From an uncultured Clostridia bacterium (GTDB lineage Bacteria > Bacillota > Clostridia > Christensenellales > CAG-314), in the NCBI GenBank assembly GCA_947629985.1, contig CANRFV010000002.1, forward strand, positions 124,001 to 188,000: a stretch of DNA of 64,000 nt, in the 5' to 3' direction. The notes beneath the pieces were generated by a model. That model was not told where the DNA came from. It searched no databases and saw only the letters and a list, made by a program, of their open reading frames with translations. Each line of letters begins with the position of its first letter. The stretch's first letter is position 1. Below are positions 9,295 through 19,012 of this stretch, piece by piece. The position numbers and the translations under genes were made by a program.

Positions 9295-10131
9295 TTATTT
9301 ACGCGATGTAAACGCCCCTATTGCGTGCGCAAGCAGGGCAAATTGCTCGGTATCGAGTTCTTCGCCGCGACAGTTGGGCGGCAGTTTGCACTCGGCAAGG
9401 ATATGCTCCGCCGCGCTCTTGGATAAGCCGAACCCCGCAGACAGATTGTTTGCCAAGGTTTTGCGCCGCATTGCAAAGGCGCTTTTTACCGTTTGGCGGA
9501 AGGTTTCGGCGTCGCCGACGTCGGTTTTGTCGCGGTTGAAAATTATGTTTACCACCGCGCTGTCCACTTCCGGTTGGGGATAAAACAGGTTCTTGGGCAA
9601 AATGCGCTTTATTTGCACGTCCGCAACGGCGTTTACCGCAACGGTAATGGCGCCGTATGCCTTGGTGGACGGCTGTGCCGCCAAGCGTTGCGCAACTTCC
9701 TTTTGAACGGTAAGCGTAAGAGATCGAACGTTGAGCGCTTCTTCCGCAAAACGCATAACCAGCGGCGAAGTGAGATAATACGGAATATTTGCGACCACGC
9801 TGTAATCGCCGCCGCACATTTGTTCCACTTGGGGCATAGAATATTTCATAAAATCGCCCATAACCACCTGCACGTTGCCGCAATCCGCAAGTACGTATTG
9901 CAAAACGGGGGCGAGATTGCGGTCGATTTCGAAAGTTATTACCTTGTCGGCAACGCGGCTGAGCGCGCGCGTCAACGTTCCCGCGCCGGCGCCTATTTCC
10001 AACACGGTGCCGCCGTTTATTTGAGCGTCGTCGCAAATATCCCGCAACAAAGCGTCGTCGGTCAAAAAGTTTTGCCCGAATTGTTTGTTGAAGCGAAATC
10101 CGACGTCTTTAAGCAACTGTTTTATATCCAT
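9295..10131 (-). CDS. rsmA: 16S rRNA (adenine(1518/1519)-N6) dimethyltransferase
   Basis: FNKQFGQNFLTDDALLRDI, VLEIGAGAGTLTRAL, VVANIPYYLTSPLVM. Confidence 0.95.
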   Translation of the reverse strand: MDIKQLLKDVGFRFNKQFGQNFLTDDALLRDICDDAQINGGTVLEIGAGAGTLTRALSRVADKVITFEIDRNLAPVLQYVLADCGNVQVVMGDFMKYSMPQVEQMCGGDYSVVANIPYYLTSPLVMRFAEEALNVRSLTLTVQKEVAQRLAAQPSTKAYGAITVAVNAVADVQIKRILPKNLFYPQPEVDSAVVNIIFNRDKTDVGDAETFRQTVKSAFAMRRKTLANNLSAGFGLSKSAAEHILAECKLPPNCRGEELDTEQFALLAHAIGAFTSRK

Positions 10132-10135
10132 ATTA

Positions 10136-11341
10136 CTATACCTGCGTCAAAATTTCTTCAAATACCGCCTTGTCCCACAGTTGCGGAACGGGATACAGCG
10201 GATTGGCTTCCTTGCAGGCGTGCAAAGCCAACTCCGATATATCTTGCGCGTCTACTTGTCCGCCGAAATTGTCGGGAATGTTCAACTCGCGGTTGAGTTG
10301 CTCTATTGCGCAAATAAATTTTTCGGCGGCGACGGAAGCGGCGTCGGTTTTGTCCGCAATGCCGACTGCCTTTGCCAAAGACGCAAGTTTGCGCCAGGCG
10401 CTGCTGCCGTATCGGCGCAAAACCTTGGGCAATAACACTGCGTTTGCCAAGCCGTGAGCAATGCCGTATTTTCCGCCCAAAGCGTGGGCAAGCGCGTGGA
10501 CGTATCCCACATACGCCCGCGTAAACGCCAATCCCGCAAGATACGCCGCACGTTGCATAGCGGCGCGCGCGTCGAGATTGTGCCCGTTGCGCACACATTC
10601 CGCAAGATTGTCGAAAATAAGTTGCACCGCCTGCACCGCTTTGCGCTTGGTGTAAGACGTGTTTTCCTTGCCGATGTACGACTCGACGGCATGCGTAAGC
10701 GCGTCCATACCCGTTGTTGCGGTAAGCATGGGCGGCAAACTTTCGGTAAGAGTGGGGTCTATTACAGCCACCGCGGGAATAAGCGCAGTGTCGTTTACGG
10801 CATATTTGTCGTGTTTGTCGGCGTCGGTTATTACAGCGGCAAGCGTACACTCGCTGCCCGTACCCGCTGTTGTGGGCACGGCGTAAATTACGGGCAATTT
10901 TTTGCAAATTTTAAGCAATCCGCGCATTTGATTTACGCTCTTTTTGGGGCGGACAACGCGCGCCGCAATGATCTTGGCGCAATCTATGACCGAACCGCCG
11001 CCCACAGCCACAACGCAATCGCAGGCGTTGTCGAGATATATGCGCAAGCCGCTTTCCACTTGCTCTACGGTAGGATTGGGCAACACGCCGTCGTACACCG
11101 CGTATTTAATGTTTTTGCGAGCGCACGCGGCAAAAAACGCCTCCAACGCACCGCGCTGTATTGTGGCTTTGTCGCAGACGACCAACGGTTTGGACACTCC
11201 GCGCGCCGAAAACGAGGACGGAACATCGGCAAGACTGCCGTATCCGTGCAAAACGTGCGGTTCGCGCCAATGCAAAAACATCGCCGCGACGTACAGAGTT
11301 TTTTGATAGAATCTGTAACCGAATTTGGTAAAGATATTCAT
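10136..11341 (-). CDS. Iron-containing alcohol dehydrogenase family protein
   Basis: AVGGGSVIDCAKIIAA, TTAGTGSECT, ALAHALGGKYGIAHGLANAVLLP. Confidence 0.9.
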   Translation of the reverse strand: MNIFTKFGYRFYQKTLYVAAMFLHWREPHVLHGYGSLADVPSSFSARGVSKPLVVCDKATIQRGALEAFFAACARKNIKYAVYDGVLPNPTVEQVESGLRIYLDNACDCVVAVGGGSVIDCAKIIAARVVRPKKSVNQMRGLLKICKKLPVIYAVPTTAGTGSECTLAAVITDADKHDKYAVNDTALIPAVAVIDPTLTESLPPMLTATTGMDALTHAVESYIGKENTSYTKRKAVQAVQLIFDNLAECVRNGHNLDARAAMQRAAYLAGLAFTRAYVGYVHALAHALGGKYGIAHGLANAVLLPKVLRRYGSSAWRKLASLAKAVGIADKTDAASVAAEKFICAIEQLNRELNIPDNFGGQVDAQDISELALHACKEANPLYPVPQLWDKAVFEEILTQV

Positions 11342-11411
11342 AAATTTAATTATACAACAAATGTTTGCGCGTGTAAACAGGCTTTTTGCGCAAGCCGCAC
11401 ATGCCTTACGG

Positions 11412-11640
11412 CAGTGAGATTTTTCCGTCTGCGACGGAAAAGTGCAACATTGCCGATAGGCAAATAGTCGCCTATCGGCGAGTGATAGTATTCGCTATCG
11501 CGAATAGTGAGATTGTTTGCTGCGCAAACAGTTGCGGCGTTGTTTAGTTGAAACAACTTTAAGCAATAAAAAAATATTGCCGAAAAATCAAATTTTCGAC
11601 AATAATAATTTTCAAATAATGTCAACCTTAACTATACTGT
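11412..11640 (-). repeat. Hairpin-array repeat (copy A) with conserved core at 11542-11632
   Basis: Successive short inverted repeats joined by GTGAGAT/GTGATAG-like linkers; core is about 90% identical by eye to the reverse complement of 54323-54416. Confidence 0.75.
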
Positions 11641-11649
11641 AAAGACAAA

Positions 11650-12279
11650 ATAAAACCGTCTGCAACAAGCGTATACCGCACAAGTAAATTTTAACTATCT
11701 AGGAATTTGAGTGAGCGTAGCGCGTGTGGACACTACGCGCAAGCGGAAAAAACTCAAATTCCGTCAACAAGCGGCGACCTGCGCGGCGCTTGTTGTCCTT
11801 ACGGGGGATGCCGGGGATGTTCACCCCGGCGAAGGTCGGAATAATGCCGCGCAGGTGTCCTGCGCAACTCCCAAGTCCGACTGCGTCGGCGCGAAAGCGC
11901 ACAAATTCATACAAGCAACAAGTAGTCCCAATTAAACCCAACCTTGTATTCCCGCTGAGCGAGTGTATCCACTGCAAAATAATCTGCAACGAGTATGCCG
12001 CATATAATCTTATTATTTGGGCGCGAGTGCTGTTGCATTCATACTATCAACAAACAAGTGTTTAATTAAGATACAACCTTATAAACCCTGAGAACAAGCG
12101 TATCCCCTGCAAAATAATCTGCAACGAGCGCACATTGTGCGCGAAGCGAAGCCTTTTTGCAGGGGATATGCGCGTGTTTTCCGTTTTGAATGCAATTGCA
12201 CGAGCGCGCTCTAATCTCCTGCGGCATACGCAGCGAAGCCTTTTTGCGGGGGATATGCGAGCGGTATTGTGGTCGGATA
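11650..12279 (-). repeat. Composite 3'-flanking interspersed repeat, copy 1
   Basis: Contains 54-bp module 12044-12097 matching 54064-54117 (3 differences); starts right after the flavin reductase stop. Confidence 0.8.
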
Positions 12280-12837
12280 CTATTTTATCTTTTTCCCGTC
12301 GGAAAACGCGTTGCCTACTTTTTCGCCCAACACGCGGTAATCGTGTGCCGCCGAGTTGTACGAGATAATGCGCGCCTTGCCCAAATCCAAATTGCCGTCC
12401 GCATCCAAAACGCGCGCGTCGGCGCTTACGTTTACTATATTGCCAACGATTATTCCGTCCTCGTTTACCTTGGCAAGTTCGCACTCCAACGCAACGGGAA
12501 ATTCCGTTATTACGGGAGCGTCCACAAAACCGCTCCGCTCGGTGTGCAAATGTGCGCGATCGAGTTTGTCCGGCACGTCGTTGCCCGACACAATGCCCAC
12601 GTAATCCGCCGCAACAACGTTGGGCGCGTCGGCAAAGTTGACGGTAAACGCCTTGGTACGCAAAATATTGCGCGTAGTGGCGTGGTCGTCCGAAAGGCAC
12701 AACATTACCTGATTTGTATCGTAAATTCCGCCCCAAGCGGCGTTCATAGCGTTGGGCTTGCCGTCTGCGCCGTAAGTTGCCACAATAAGTACGGGGCAGG
12801 GGAACAGCCAGGTTTTTTTACCGAAATTTTTACGCAT
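12280..12837 (-). CDS. Flavin reductase / flavoredoxin-like protein
   Basis: 185 aa from MRKNFGKKTWLFPCPVLIVATYGADGKPNAMNAAWGG. Confidence 0.85.
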   Translation of the reverse strand: MRKNFGKKTWLFPCPVLIVATYGADGKPNAMNAAWGGIYDTNQVMLCLSDDHATTRNILRTKAFTVNFADAPNVVAADYVGIVSGNDVPDKLDRAHLHTERSGFVDAPVITEFPVALECELAKVNEDGIIVGNIVNVSADARVLDADGNLDLGKARIISYNSAAHDYRVLGEKVGNAFSDGKKIK

Positions 12838-12956
12838 AAATATCTCCTTTTTCGCAGGCGAACACGCCCGCAAACAATAAAATATAGATAATAATAGCAC
12901 TTTTGCTTGCAAATTACAATACCGACGGCAAAAAACGCAAATCTTTGCGCGCAAAT

Positions 12957-12985
12957 TTGACAAGCGTGCGCCGCAAGCGTATAAT
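12957..12985 (+). promoter_or_regulatory. sigmaA-type promoter of the isochorismatase gene
   Basis: TTGACA-17 bp-TATAAT. Confidence 0.75.
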
Positions 12986-13016
12986 ATTGGCAAAATAAAC
13001 CCAACGAGGTAGCAAT

Positions 13017-13565
13017 ATGAAACAGGCAATTCTTGTAGTAGATATGTTAAACGACTTTGTTACGGGCGCGTTGAAGTGCGACCGCGGCTTGGCAATTGTT
13101 CCCCAAACGGCAAAATTGCTCGACGGCGCGCGCAAAGCGGGCGTACCCGTAATATTTTGCAATGACGCACACATAAAGGGCGTGGATCACGAACTTAAAT
13201 TGTGGGGCGACCACGCAATAGCCGGCACAAAGGGCGCGGAAGTTATACCCGAACTGCACCTGTGCGACAAAGATTACGTTGTGCCCAAACGCCGTTACAG
13301 CGGATTTTTCCACACCGATCTGGACTTGTTGCTGAAAGAACTTGGCGTAGACACGGTAATAATGACGGGCTTGCACACGCATATGTGCGTAAGACACACC
13401 AGCGCGGACGCATACTGCTTGGGATACAACGTGGTAGTTGCCAAGGACGCAACCGACAGTTTTACCGCCGAAGATTACCAAGCGGGGCTTAAATATCTGG
13501 TTGACGTATACGGCGCGGAAATAACCGACGTAAACGCACTGCTTGCAAGTTGGGGCGTACAGTAA
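13017..13565 (+). CDS. Isochorismatase/nicotinamidase family cysteine hydrolase
   Basis: AILVVDMLNDFVTGAL, TGLHTHMCVRHTSADA; SD gaggt upstream. Confidence 0.88.
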   Translation: MKQAILVVDMLNDFVTGALKCDRGLAIVPQTAKLLDGARKAGVPVIFCNDAHIKGVDHELKLWGDHAIAGTKGAEVIPELHLCDKDYVVPKRRYSGFFHTDLDLLLKELGVDTVIMTGLHTHMCVRHTSADAYCLGYNVVVAKDATDSFTAEDYQAGLKYLVDVYGAEITDVNALLASWGVQ

Positions 13566-13683
13566 TCGACCGCAACGCCCGCAAACCTTTTGCGCGGCAG
13601 GGCGCGGCGGCGGTAATTGCATACGCCTGTTTGCTCAAAAAATTTGTGCGCAAAGCAAAAACGAACAAAAAAAGGGAACCGAT

Positions 13684-13866
13684 ATGAGTAAATTAAGTAT
13701 GATTTTGAACACCGTTATTGTAATTGCATTGGTGTTTGTTTGCAGCATTATCACATCTGCAATTTTTCCGGATCTCGATATGATATTTGTGTCGATAATC
13801 GGCAGCGTTGCGGGCGGATGTATTTCGTTTCCGATAATGCTGTTGATAAACAAAAAACGCAAGTAA
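13684..13866 (+). CDS. Small two-TM membrane protein
   Basis: 60 aa MSKLSMILNTVIVIALVFVCSIITSAIFPDLDMIFVSIIGSVAGGCISFPIMLLINKKRK; purine-rich SD upstream. Confidence 0.55.
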   Translation: MSKLSMILNTVIVIALVFVCSIITSAIFPDLDMIFVSIIGSVAGGCISFPIMLLINKKRK

Positions 13867-13923
13867 TAGCATAAGTCTGCGTAATCAAACAGATTTTTGC
13901 GGTAAATTCAGTTTATATTCTTT

Positions 13924-13956
13924 AAGGGGAGAGCGTCGTGCGCGCTCTCCCCTTTA
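13924..13956. terminator. Bidirectional Rho-independent terminator
   Basis: AAGGGGAGAGCG...CGCTCTCCCCTT stem between convergent genes. Confidence 0.75.
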
Positions 13957-14022
13957 TTGTGCCTTAAACGGGCGCCGCACATAAAAAAGTGCGCGCAAAA
14001 CGAAACTTTCCGCGCACAAACG

Positions 14023-16530
14023 CTAACGTTTGTTGTTGCGTATTGTCGTAATGGGCGGCTGTTTGTAAAATTTTACAAACGGAAGGCTGACGGCAACCGC
14101 CACCACCGCAAACGAAACCGCAAGCGCAATTAGCGGGGTAATGGGGCTTAGTACAAAAAATGTGGGCGCAAGGGGCAAGTTCGCCGCAAATGTGGCGTTG
14201 ACGTGCGCCATCAGCGCATACGATAACGGCACGGATATTACAAACGCCGCAAACATAACCATCAACACCTGCAAGCCGAAAACGGACACCATATCGCCGT
14301 TTTTTGCACCCAGCGCTTTAAGAACGCCGATATTATATCCGTATTTTTTTATCATTTGCGTTGCATAAAAGAAAACTCCCACCACAGACGCGCCGATCAA
14401 AATGTATGTTATTGTTTTGGCAAAGTTTTTAACTTTTACCAAGTAATCGTCGGCGTCGTTTATTAAAGCCCCAAACGACGAATGGTATGTGTATCCGTAA
14501 TAACTGTAATCGGGGTTGGCGGCATAAAACTCGTCGCTTTGTTTTTGCATGGCGAAATCTTCCAAAATTTGCCTGTTGGTACGCCAATCGTCGCCAAGCA
14601 ACAGATAATATCCGCCGTATTGCAAATTGGTAAACAGCGCGTCCTTATTTGGGGTAAAAAGGCACAAAACGTTTGCCAAATCGTTGTCGGCAACACCTAT
14701 AACGGGAAAGTCAAACCCGAACGTAAATTCCGTTTGGCTACCGGTATCGTAATTTACCGTGCCTGCAACCGCAACGGAATTTACAAAATCCGCCGCTATG
14801 TTCTCTGTTACATCGGACGGCTGTATTCCGTACAAGCGTGCCACTGTTTGTCTGTCCGCTATTATTCCGCCGCTTGCGGGAATATCTTGTTGCAAAAACA
14901 CAAACTCGCAATCTTCCGAATTGATGTATTTAAGTTTTTTGACGTTGGCATCGATCCTGTGTTCGCCCTGTTGGTCGCTTTGGACAAATTGGCACTTACA
15001 AACCGATAGGTAGTCGCTTTCCGCCGCAAGTTTTTCCGCCAAATCGGGCAGCGCAAATATCGTACGCAAACTTGCGATAAATTGCCTTTCGATACTGTAA
15101 TCCTTGTTGCCCTGTTCGATATAGCGATACTTTTCGTAATCGCTTGCAAGTATTCCGCTTATTTTTAACGTCAGCCCCGTATCTGCGTCGGTAAGCGTTT
15201 GCCCTACCGCATTTGCCAAATTACCTTGTAACAAGCCGTAATGGATAAGCGACGAAACCGCGTAATCGTATAACAAAACTTCGTCGGATCCGCGCGGCAA
15301 CGAGCCGTACAACAAAGGTAAGCCGAACTTGTCAAAATTGTCAACGGCAATAATTTTCGAAAAGGAATCGGCGTAAAAAACATTCCGTTGCGACGGTTGG
15401 TCGATAAAATCGGCTGTAAAATCCTGAAAATTTTTTTGGAATATAACCGCCTTTACTATAATGTCGCTATTGCCGTGTGCCGCGGCAATAAGGTTTGGCA
15501 AGTCGTCAGCAAGGACGTCGTCGGTTATTTGCGGACCGTGTGTTGTGTACTTTTCGCCCGTATCGACGTTATACTCGGTTCGCGCAACGTCCGCATATTT
15601 TACCAAAGGCAAAACGTAACCGTTGTTTTGTTTGAGCGTTTCGGCAAATGCGTCTATGTTGTTATACGCGCCCAAAGATGCGAACACGGTGGTAAGCGCA
15701 ACGGTAACGGTAAGTAACAGTGTTATAACAATGTTTATAAAAACAGATTGTTTTATGTTGTTGCAAATTATTTTGAAAGAATCGCGCGGCCTTATTCCGA
15801 CCTTTGCGCAAACTGCGTTTTGTACGGAATTATCCGACTGCGCAACAGGACTGTTTGTTGCATCGTCGATAACAGATCCGTCGGAGAGTTCTATCGTTCT
15901 GTCCGCATACTTGCAGGCAAGTTCCCTGTCGTGAGTAACCACAATTACCGCACGGTTTAACGAGACCCTTTTAAGCAAGGCAAATATTTCGTCTGCCGTT
16001 TGCGAATCCAGATTTCCCGTCGGTTCATCGCAAAGCAGTATTTTGCTGTTTTTGGCAAGCGCACGCGCAATGGCTACGCGTTGTTGCTGACCGCCGCTTA
16101 TTTTACTTATTTTGCGCGCGGCAAGTTGTTCGATACCGACGTCTTTCATTGCGTCAAGCGTACGCCGGGCGGCTTCGGCGTTGCTTAACCCTTGCAAACG
16201 ACAAGCCAATTGTATGTTTTCGGCAACGGAATAATCGCTCAACAAGTTGTAATCCTGAAAAACCAAACCTATCTCGCCGCAGCGATACATATCGGTATCG
16301 AAATTTTTGTCGAAAATATTTTCGCCGTTGTACATTACCTGCCCCGATGTGGGCGTTTCTATTCCGCCGAGAATATTGAGCAACGTGGTTTTGCCGCTGC
16401 CGCTTTTGCCTACGACGGCAACAAAACCTACGGAATCGAACTCTGCGTTGATTCCGCTAAGAGCGACAACTTGTACGGCGTCTTTGCTATCCGTATTGTA
16501 AACTTTACCGACATTATTTAACGAAAGCAT
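14023..16530 (-). CDS. ABC transporter, fused ATP-binding and FtsX/MacB-like permease
   Basis: VVGKSGSGKTTLLNILGG, SGGQQQRVAIARALAKNSKILLCDEPTGNLD; C-terminal FtsX-like TM region. Confidence 0.9.
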   Translation of the reverse strand: MLSLNNVGKVYNTDSKDAVQVVALSGINAEFDSVGFVAVVGKSGSGKTTLLNILGGIETPTSGQVMYNGENIFDKNFDTDMYRCGEIGLVFQDYNLLSDYSVAENIQLACRLQGLSNAEAARRTLDAMKDVGIEQLAARKISKISGGQQQRVAIARALAKNSKILLCDEPTGNLDSQTADEIFALLKRVSLNRAVIVVTHDRELACKYADRTIELSDGSVIDDATNSPVAQSDNSVQNAVCAKVGIRPRDSFKIICNNIKQSVFINIVITLLLTVTVALTTVFASLGAYNNIDAFAETLKQNNGYVLPLVKYADVARTEYNVDTGEKYTTHGPQITDDVLADDLPNLIAAAHGNSDIIVKAVIFQKNFQDFTADFIDQPSQRNVFYADSFSKIIAVDNFDKFGLPLLYGSLPRGSDEVLLYDYAVSSLIHYGLLQGNLANAVGQTLTDADTGLTLKISGILASDYEKYRYIEQGNKDYSIERQFIASLRTIFALPDLAEKLAAESDYLSVCKCQFVQSDQQGEHRIDANVKKLKYINSEDCEFVFLQQDIPASGGIIADRQTVARLYGIQPSDVTENIAADFVNSVAVAGTVNYDTGSQTEFTFGFDFPVIGVADNDLANVLCLFTPNKDALFTNLQYGGYYLLLGDDWRTNRQILEDFAMQKQSDEFYAANPDYSYYGYTYHSSFGALINDADDYLVKVKNFAKTITYILIGASVVGVFFYATQMIKKYGYNIGVLKALGAKNGDMVSVFGLQVLMVMFAAFVISVPLSYALMAHVNATFAANLPLAPTFFVLSPITPLIALAVSFAVVAVAVSLPFVKFYKQPPITTIRNNKR
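14125..14230. repeat. 106-bp direct repeat (inside the ABC gene)
   Basis: Identical by eye to 17044-17149. Confidence 0.93.
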
Positions 16531-16572
16531 TATTGTCTCCCGCAAGTACGACAAAAAACGGTATATATGCCA

Positions 16573-16893
16573 TCATTTTCCGTAGTACCAATCTATATTG
16601 TATCGATCGAATTCCGTATAATCGGTTAATTTTCCGTCATTACCTTGCGGATGTGGAGAAAACATAACTGTATAACCGCTCATTCTGCTGTCCGTAATGT
16701 GTCCCAAACCAAAAGTATGTCCTAATTCATTAAATATTTTACATAGAGTAACCAACTTGTCGTGTGAAGGACGAGCGAACCCTGTTTCCCATTTATAAAC
16801 AGTTTGACGTGATACGTTTACTTTCTCCGCCAACATTTCCTGAGAGTATCCGCTTTTTTTGCGTAAATTGTAAATTTTGTCGCCAAGATCCAT
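16573..16893 (-). CDS. XRE-family HTH N-terminus fused to a matrixin-like metalloprotease tail (chimeric ORF)
   Basis: MDLGDKIYNLRKKSGYSQEMLAEKVNVSRQTVYKWETG (HTH_3) then NELGHTFGLGHITDSRMSGYTVMFS...YNIDWYYGK; SD aaggag before ATG 16893. Confidence 0.7.
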   Translation of the reverse strand: MDLGDKIYNLRKKSGYSQEMLAEKVNVSRQTVYKWETGFARPSHDKLVTLCKIFNELGHTFGLGHITDSRMSGYTVMFSPHPQGNDGKLTDYTEFDRYNIDWYYGK

Positions 16894-17043
16894 TGTATAT
16901 CTCCTTTTATGAATGCACGCCAAATTAACGCGCGTGAGTATATTGACATTTATTCTGCAATGCTGTTTGTTGTGTGTTTTTTATTTTTATGCCAAAAATC
17001 CATGCAAAGCCCGCAAAAAAACACTTGGGCTCAACGCAACAAA

Positions 17044-17149
17044 CGCAATTAGCGGGGTAATGGGGCTTAGTACAAAAAATGTGGGCGCAAGGGGCAAGTT
17101 CGCCGCAAATGTGGCGTTGACGTGCGCCATCAGCGCATACGATAACGGC
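17044..17149. repeat. 106-bp direct repeat (intergenic copy of an ABC permease fragment)
   Basis: Identical to 14125-14230; flanked by AACGCAATTA-type short direct repeats. Confidence 0.93.
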
Positions 17150-17176
17150 GCAGAGACAAAACGCAATTAACGTCAA

Positions 17177-17199
17177 AAGGCATACCAAAAGTATGCCTT
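17177..17199 (-). terminator. Hairpin/probable terminator
   Basis: AAGGCATAC-caaaa-GTATGCCTT, followed on the minus strand by TTTTGACG. Confidence 0.5.
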
Positions 17200-17256
17200 A
17201 CGAAAAATGCACCGCAAGCACTGCCGCATGCGTATTAAAAATATCTTTGCGTGCCG

Positions 17257-17736
17257 TTAAACGCGGTATACGAACAGCGGTTCGGTGTGGTCGCGCTCCG
17301 CCGATTGCGCAACAAAATTGATGGCGTAACGGTGGTAACGGGTAAATGTTTCCGCATTGGTAAGCGTTATTTCCACAATGCGCATAGACGTGTCGCTTTC
17401 GGAAACATATTCGTCGTAGTTCAGCGAAAACTGTTTTTTCAACACGCGGCGCAACTGTGCGTTGTGCGGTTGACAGGGGTGCCCCAAAGATTTGGCAAAA
17501 CCCTGCATATTGTGCGATCCGTGGCACAACCCCACATTGGGATTGATGGCGATGTCGTGCATAAGCGTATTGCCCGTTTTGCCGAGAACGTAAAATTTGC
17601 CGTCGTGGTAATATGCGTTGAGATCGCGTACCGAAACTACGCCGTTGGAACACGACGCCAGGCTCAGTTCCACGATGTGTCCGAAGTTCTCTTCCATTAC
17701 TTCAAGGCTGCGTTTGTAAATTTGCTGACTGTCCAT
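17257..17736 (-). CDS. Pyridoxamine 5'-phosphate oxidase-like (flavin-binding split barrel) protein
   Basis: 159 aa; VELSLASCSNGVVSVRDLNAYYHDGKFYVLGKTGNTLMHDIAINPNVGLC. Confidence 0.8.
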   Translation of the reverse strand: MDSQQIYKRSLEVMEENFGHIVELSLASCSNGVVSVRDLNAYYHDGKFYVLGKTGNTLMHDIAINPNVGLCHGSHNMQGFAKSLGHPCQPHNAQLRRVLKKQFSLNYDEYVSESDTSMRIVEITLTNAETFTRYHRYAINFVAQSAERDHTEPLFVYRV

Positions 17737-17792
17737 AATGCACCTCGCTTGTATTTTGGTTGATTATATTGTAGCATTACGTTTGAGCCGTG

Positions 17793-18926
17793 TCAATATG
17801 CAATTGATTTTTTTGGCGGTTTGGGTCCGTTAAAAGAATAATAACTGCACTTTATTCCCGCGTTGTAAACGTAGCGCTTTTTGTCCGCGCGCCTGCCGAA
17901 ATCGCGCTCGAAAGAATCCGACGGCGACAAAAAATAGAAATTCCACTTGTCCAGCGTGCGGTACAGCGCGCCCATATCGCGGGCGATCTGCGCCGCTTGC
18001 TTGGCGTTGCCCAGACGTTCGCCGTACGGCGGATTGCTTATGTTTGCTCCGTACGACGCGTCGCTAACAAACGATCGGGCGTCGCTTACGTTGAACCTGA
18101 CGTACTTGTCCACACCCGCTTTGCGCGCGTGAAATTCCGCAATGCGTATTGCCCTGTCCGAAATGTCGCCGCCGTAAATATCCAAAACGCGCTCGACGCG
18201 AACGTCATCGGCTTCGCGCACGGCTTGCTCGTATGCGTCGCCGTTTACACAGCCCCATGCGGTGTAATCGAACGAACGGCGTCTGCCCGGGGCGATATTG
18301 AGCGCTTTGAGCGCGGCTTCGATGGGCAGAGTGCCGCTTCCGCAAAACAAATCGGCAAAAGGTTTGTCGGGATTCCACACCGACAGGTCGATCAGCGCCG
18401 CGGCGGTGGTTTCTTTAAGCGGCGCGTCGTAGGGCAAAGTGCGGTAACCGCGCTTGTGCAATCCCGTGCCGGTGGTATCCAGATTGACGGAACACACGTC
18501 GTCGGTAATGTCCAACTCCACAACGTATTGCGCGCCCGTTTCGTCAGCGCAGCCGTACTTGCGTTCAAGCGCGGATACGATTGCCTTTTTGCCCACGGAC
18601 TGCACCGAATGATGAGCAAACAACGCGCTGTTTACCGTTTTGGTAATTACCGTAACGCGCCCGTGCCTGTCCACCCAATCGCCCCAACCGACGGCTGCAA
18701 CGCCTTCGTACAGTTGATCGAACGTAGTTGCGGCAAACGACGCCAGATTTACCAAAACGCGCTCGCCGCTGCGCAAAAACATATTTAGCCGCGCAACATC
18801 GTACCAGGAGCAATCGTCAACAACCACTCTGCCGTTGACGGCGCGCGTATCGCGGTAACCCAATTTGTCAAGTTGTCTTTTTACTACCGCTTCGATACCG
18901 TAAGCGGCGGGAACAAGCAATTTCAT
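17793..18926 (-). CDS. THUMP-domain class I SAM RNA methyltransferase (RlmL-type)
   Basis: MKLLVPAAYGIEAVVKRQLDKLGY start, PFADLFCGSGTLPIEAAL, ANISNPPYGERLG. Confidence 0.9.
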   Translation of the reverse strand: MKLLVPAAYGIEAVVKRQLDKLGYRDTRAVNGRVVVDDCSWYDVARLNMFLRSGERVLVNLASFAATTFDQLYEGVAAVGWGDWVDRHGRVTVITKTVNSALFAHHSVQSVGKKAIVSALERKYGCADETGAQYVVELDITDDVCSVNLDTTGTGLHKRGYRTLPYDAPLKETTAAALIDLSVWNPDKPFADLFCGSGTLPIEAALKALNIAPGRRRSFDYTAWGCVNGDAYEQAVREADDVRVERVLDIYGGDISDRAIRIAEFHARKAGVDKYVRFNVSDARSFVSDASYGANISNPPYGERLGNAKQAAQIARDMGALYRTLDKWNFYFLSPSDSFERDFGRRADKKRYVYNAGIKCSYYSFNGPKPPKKSIAY

Positions 18927-19012
18927 CTGCAAAACTCCGATACAAGGCGCAATGCGCCCCAAAAACCTACCACATATAGCAAAAATGCGAGCGTAAACGT
19001 ATTGCGCGAGCG

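Noticed and set aside
11350-11625. 91-aa minus-strand ORF sharing peptide TLFENYYCRKF.FSAI with ORF 54253-54525
   Set aside because: The shared peptide reflects the duplicated hairpin-array core DNA, not a conserved protein; the frames diverge and cross hairpins.
12190-12891. ORFs sharing MQLHERAL.SCGIRSEAFL.GICER (also 53126-53830 minus)
   Set aside because: The common N-terminus is the composite 3' repeat read in antisense; the remainder is antisense to flavin reductase or deoD.
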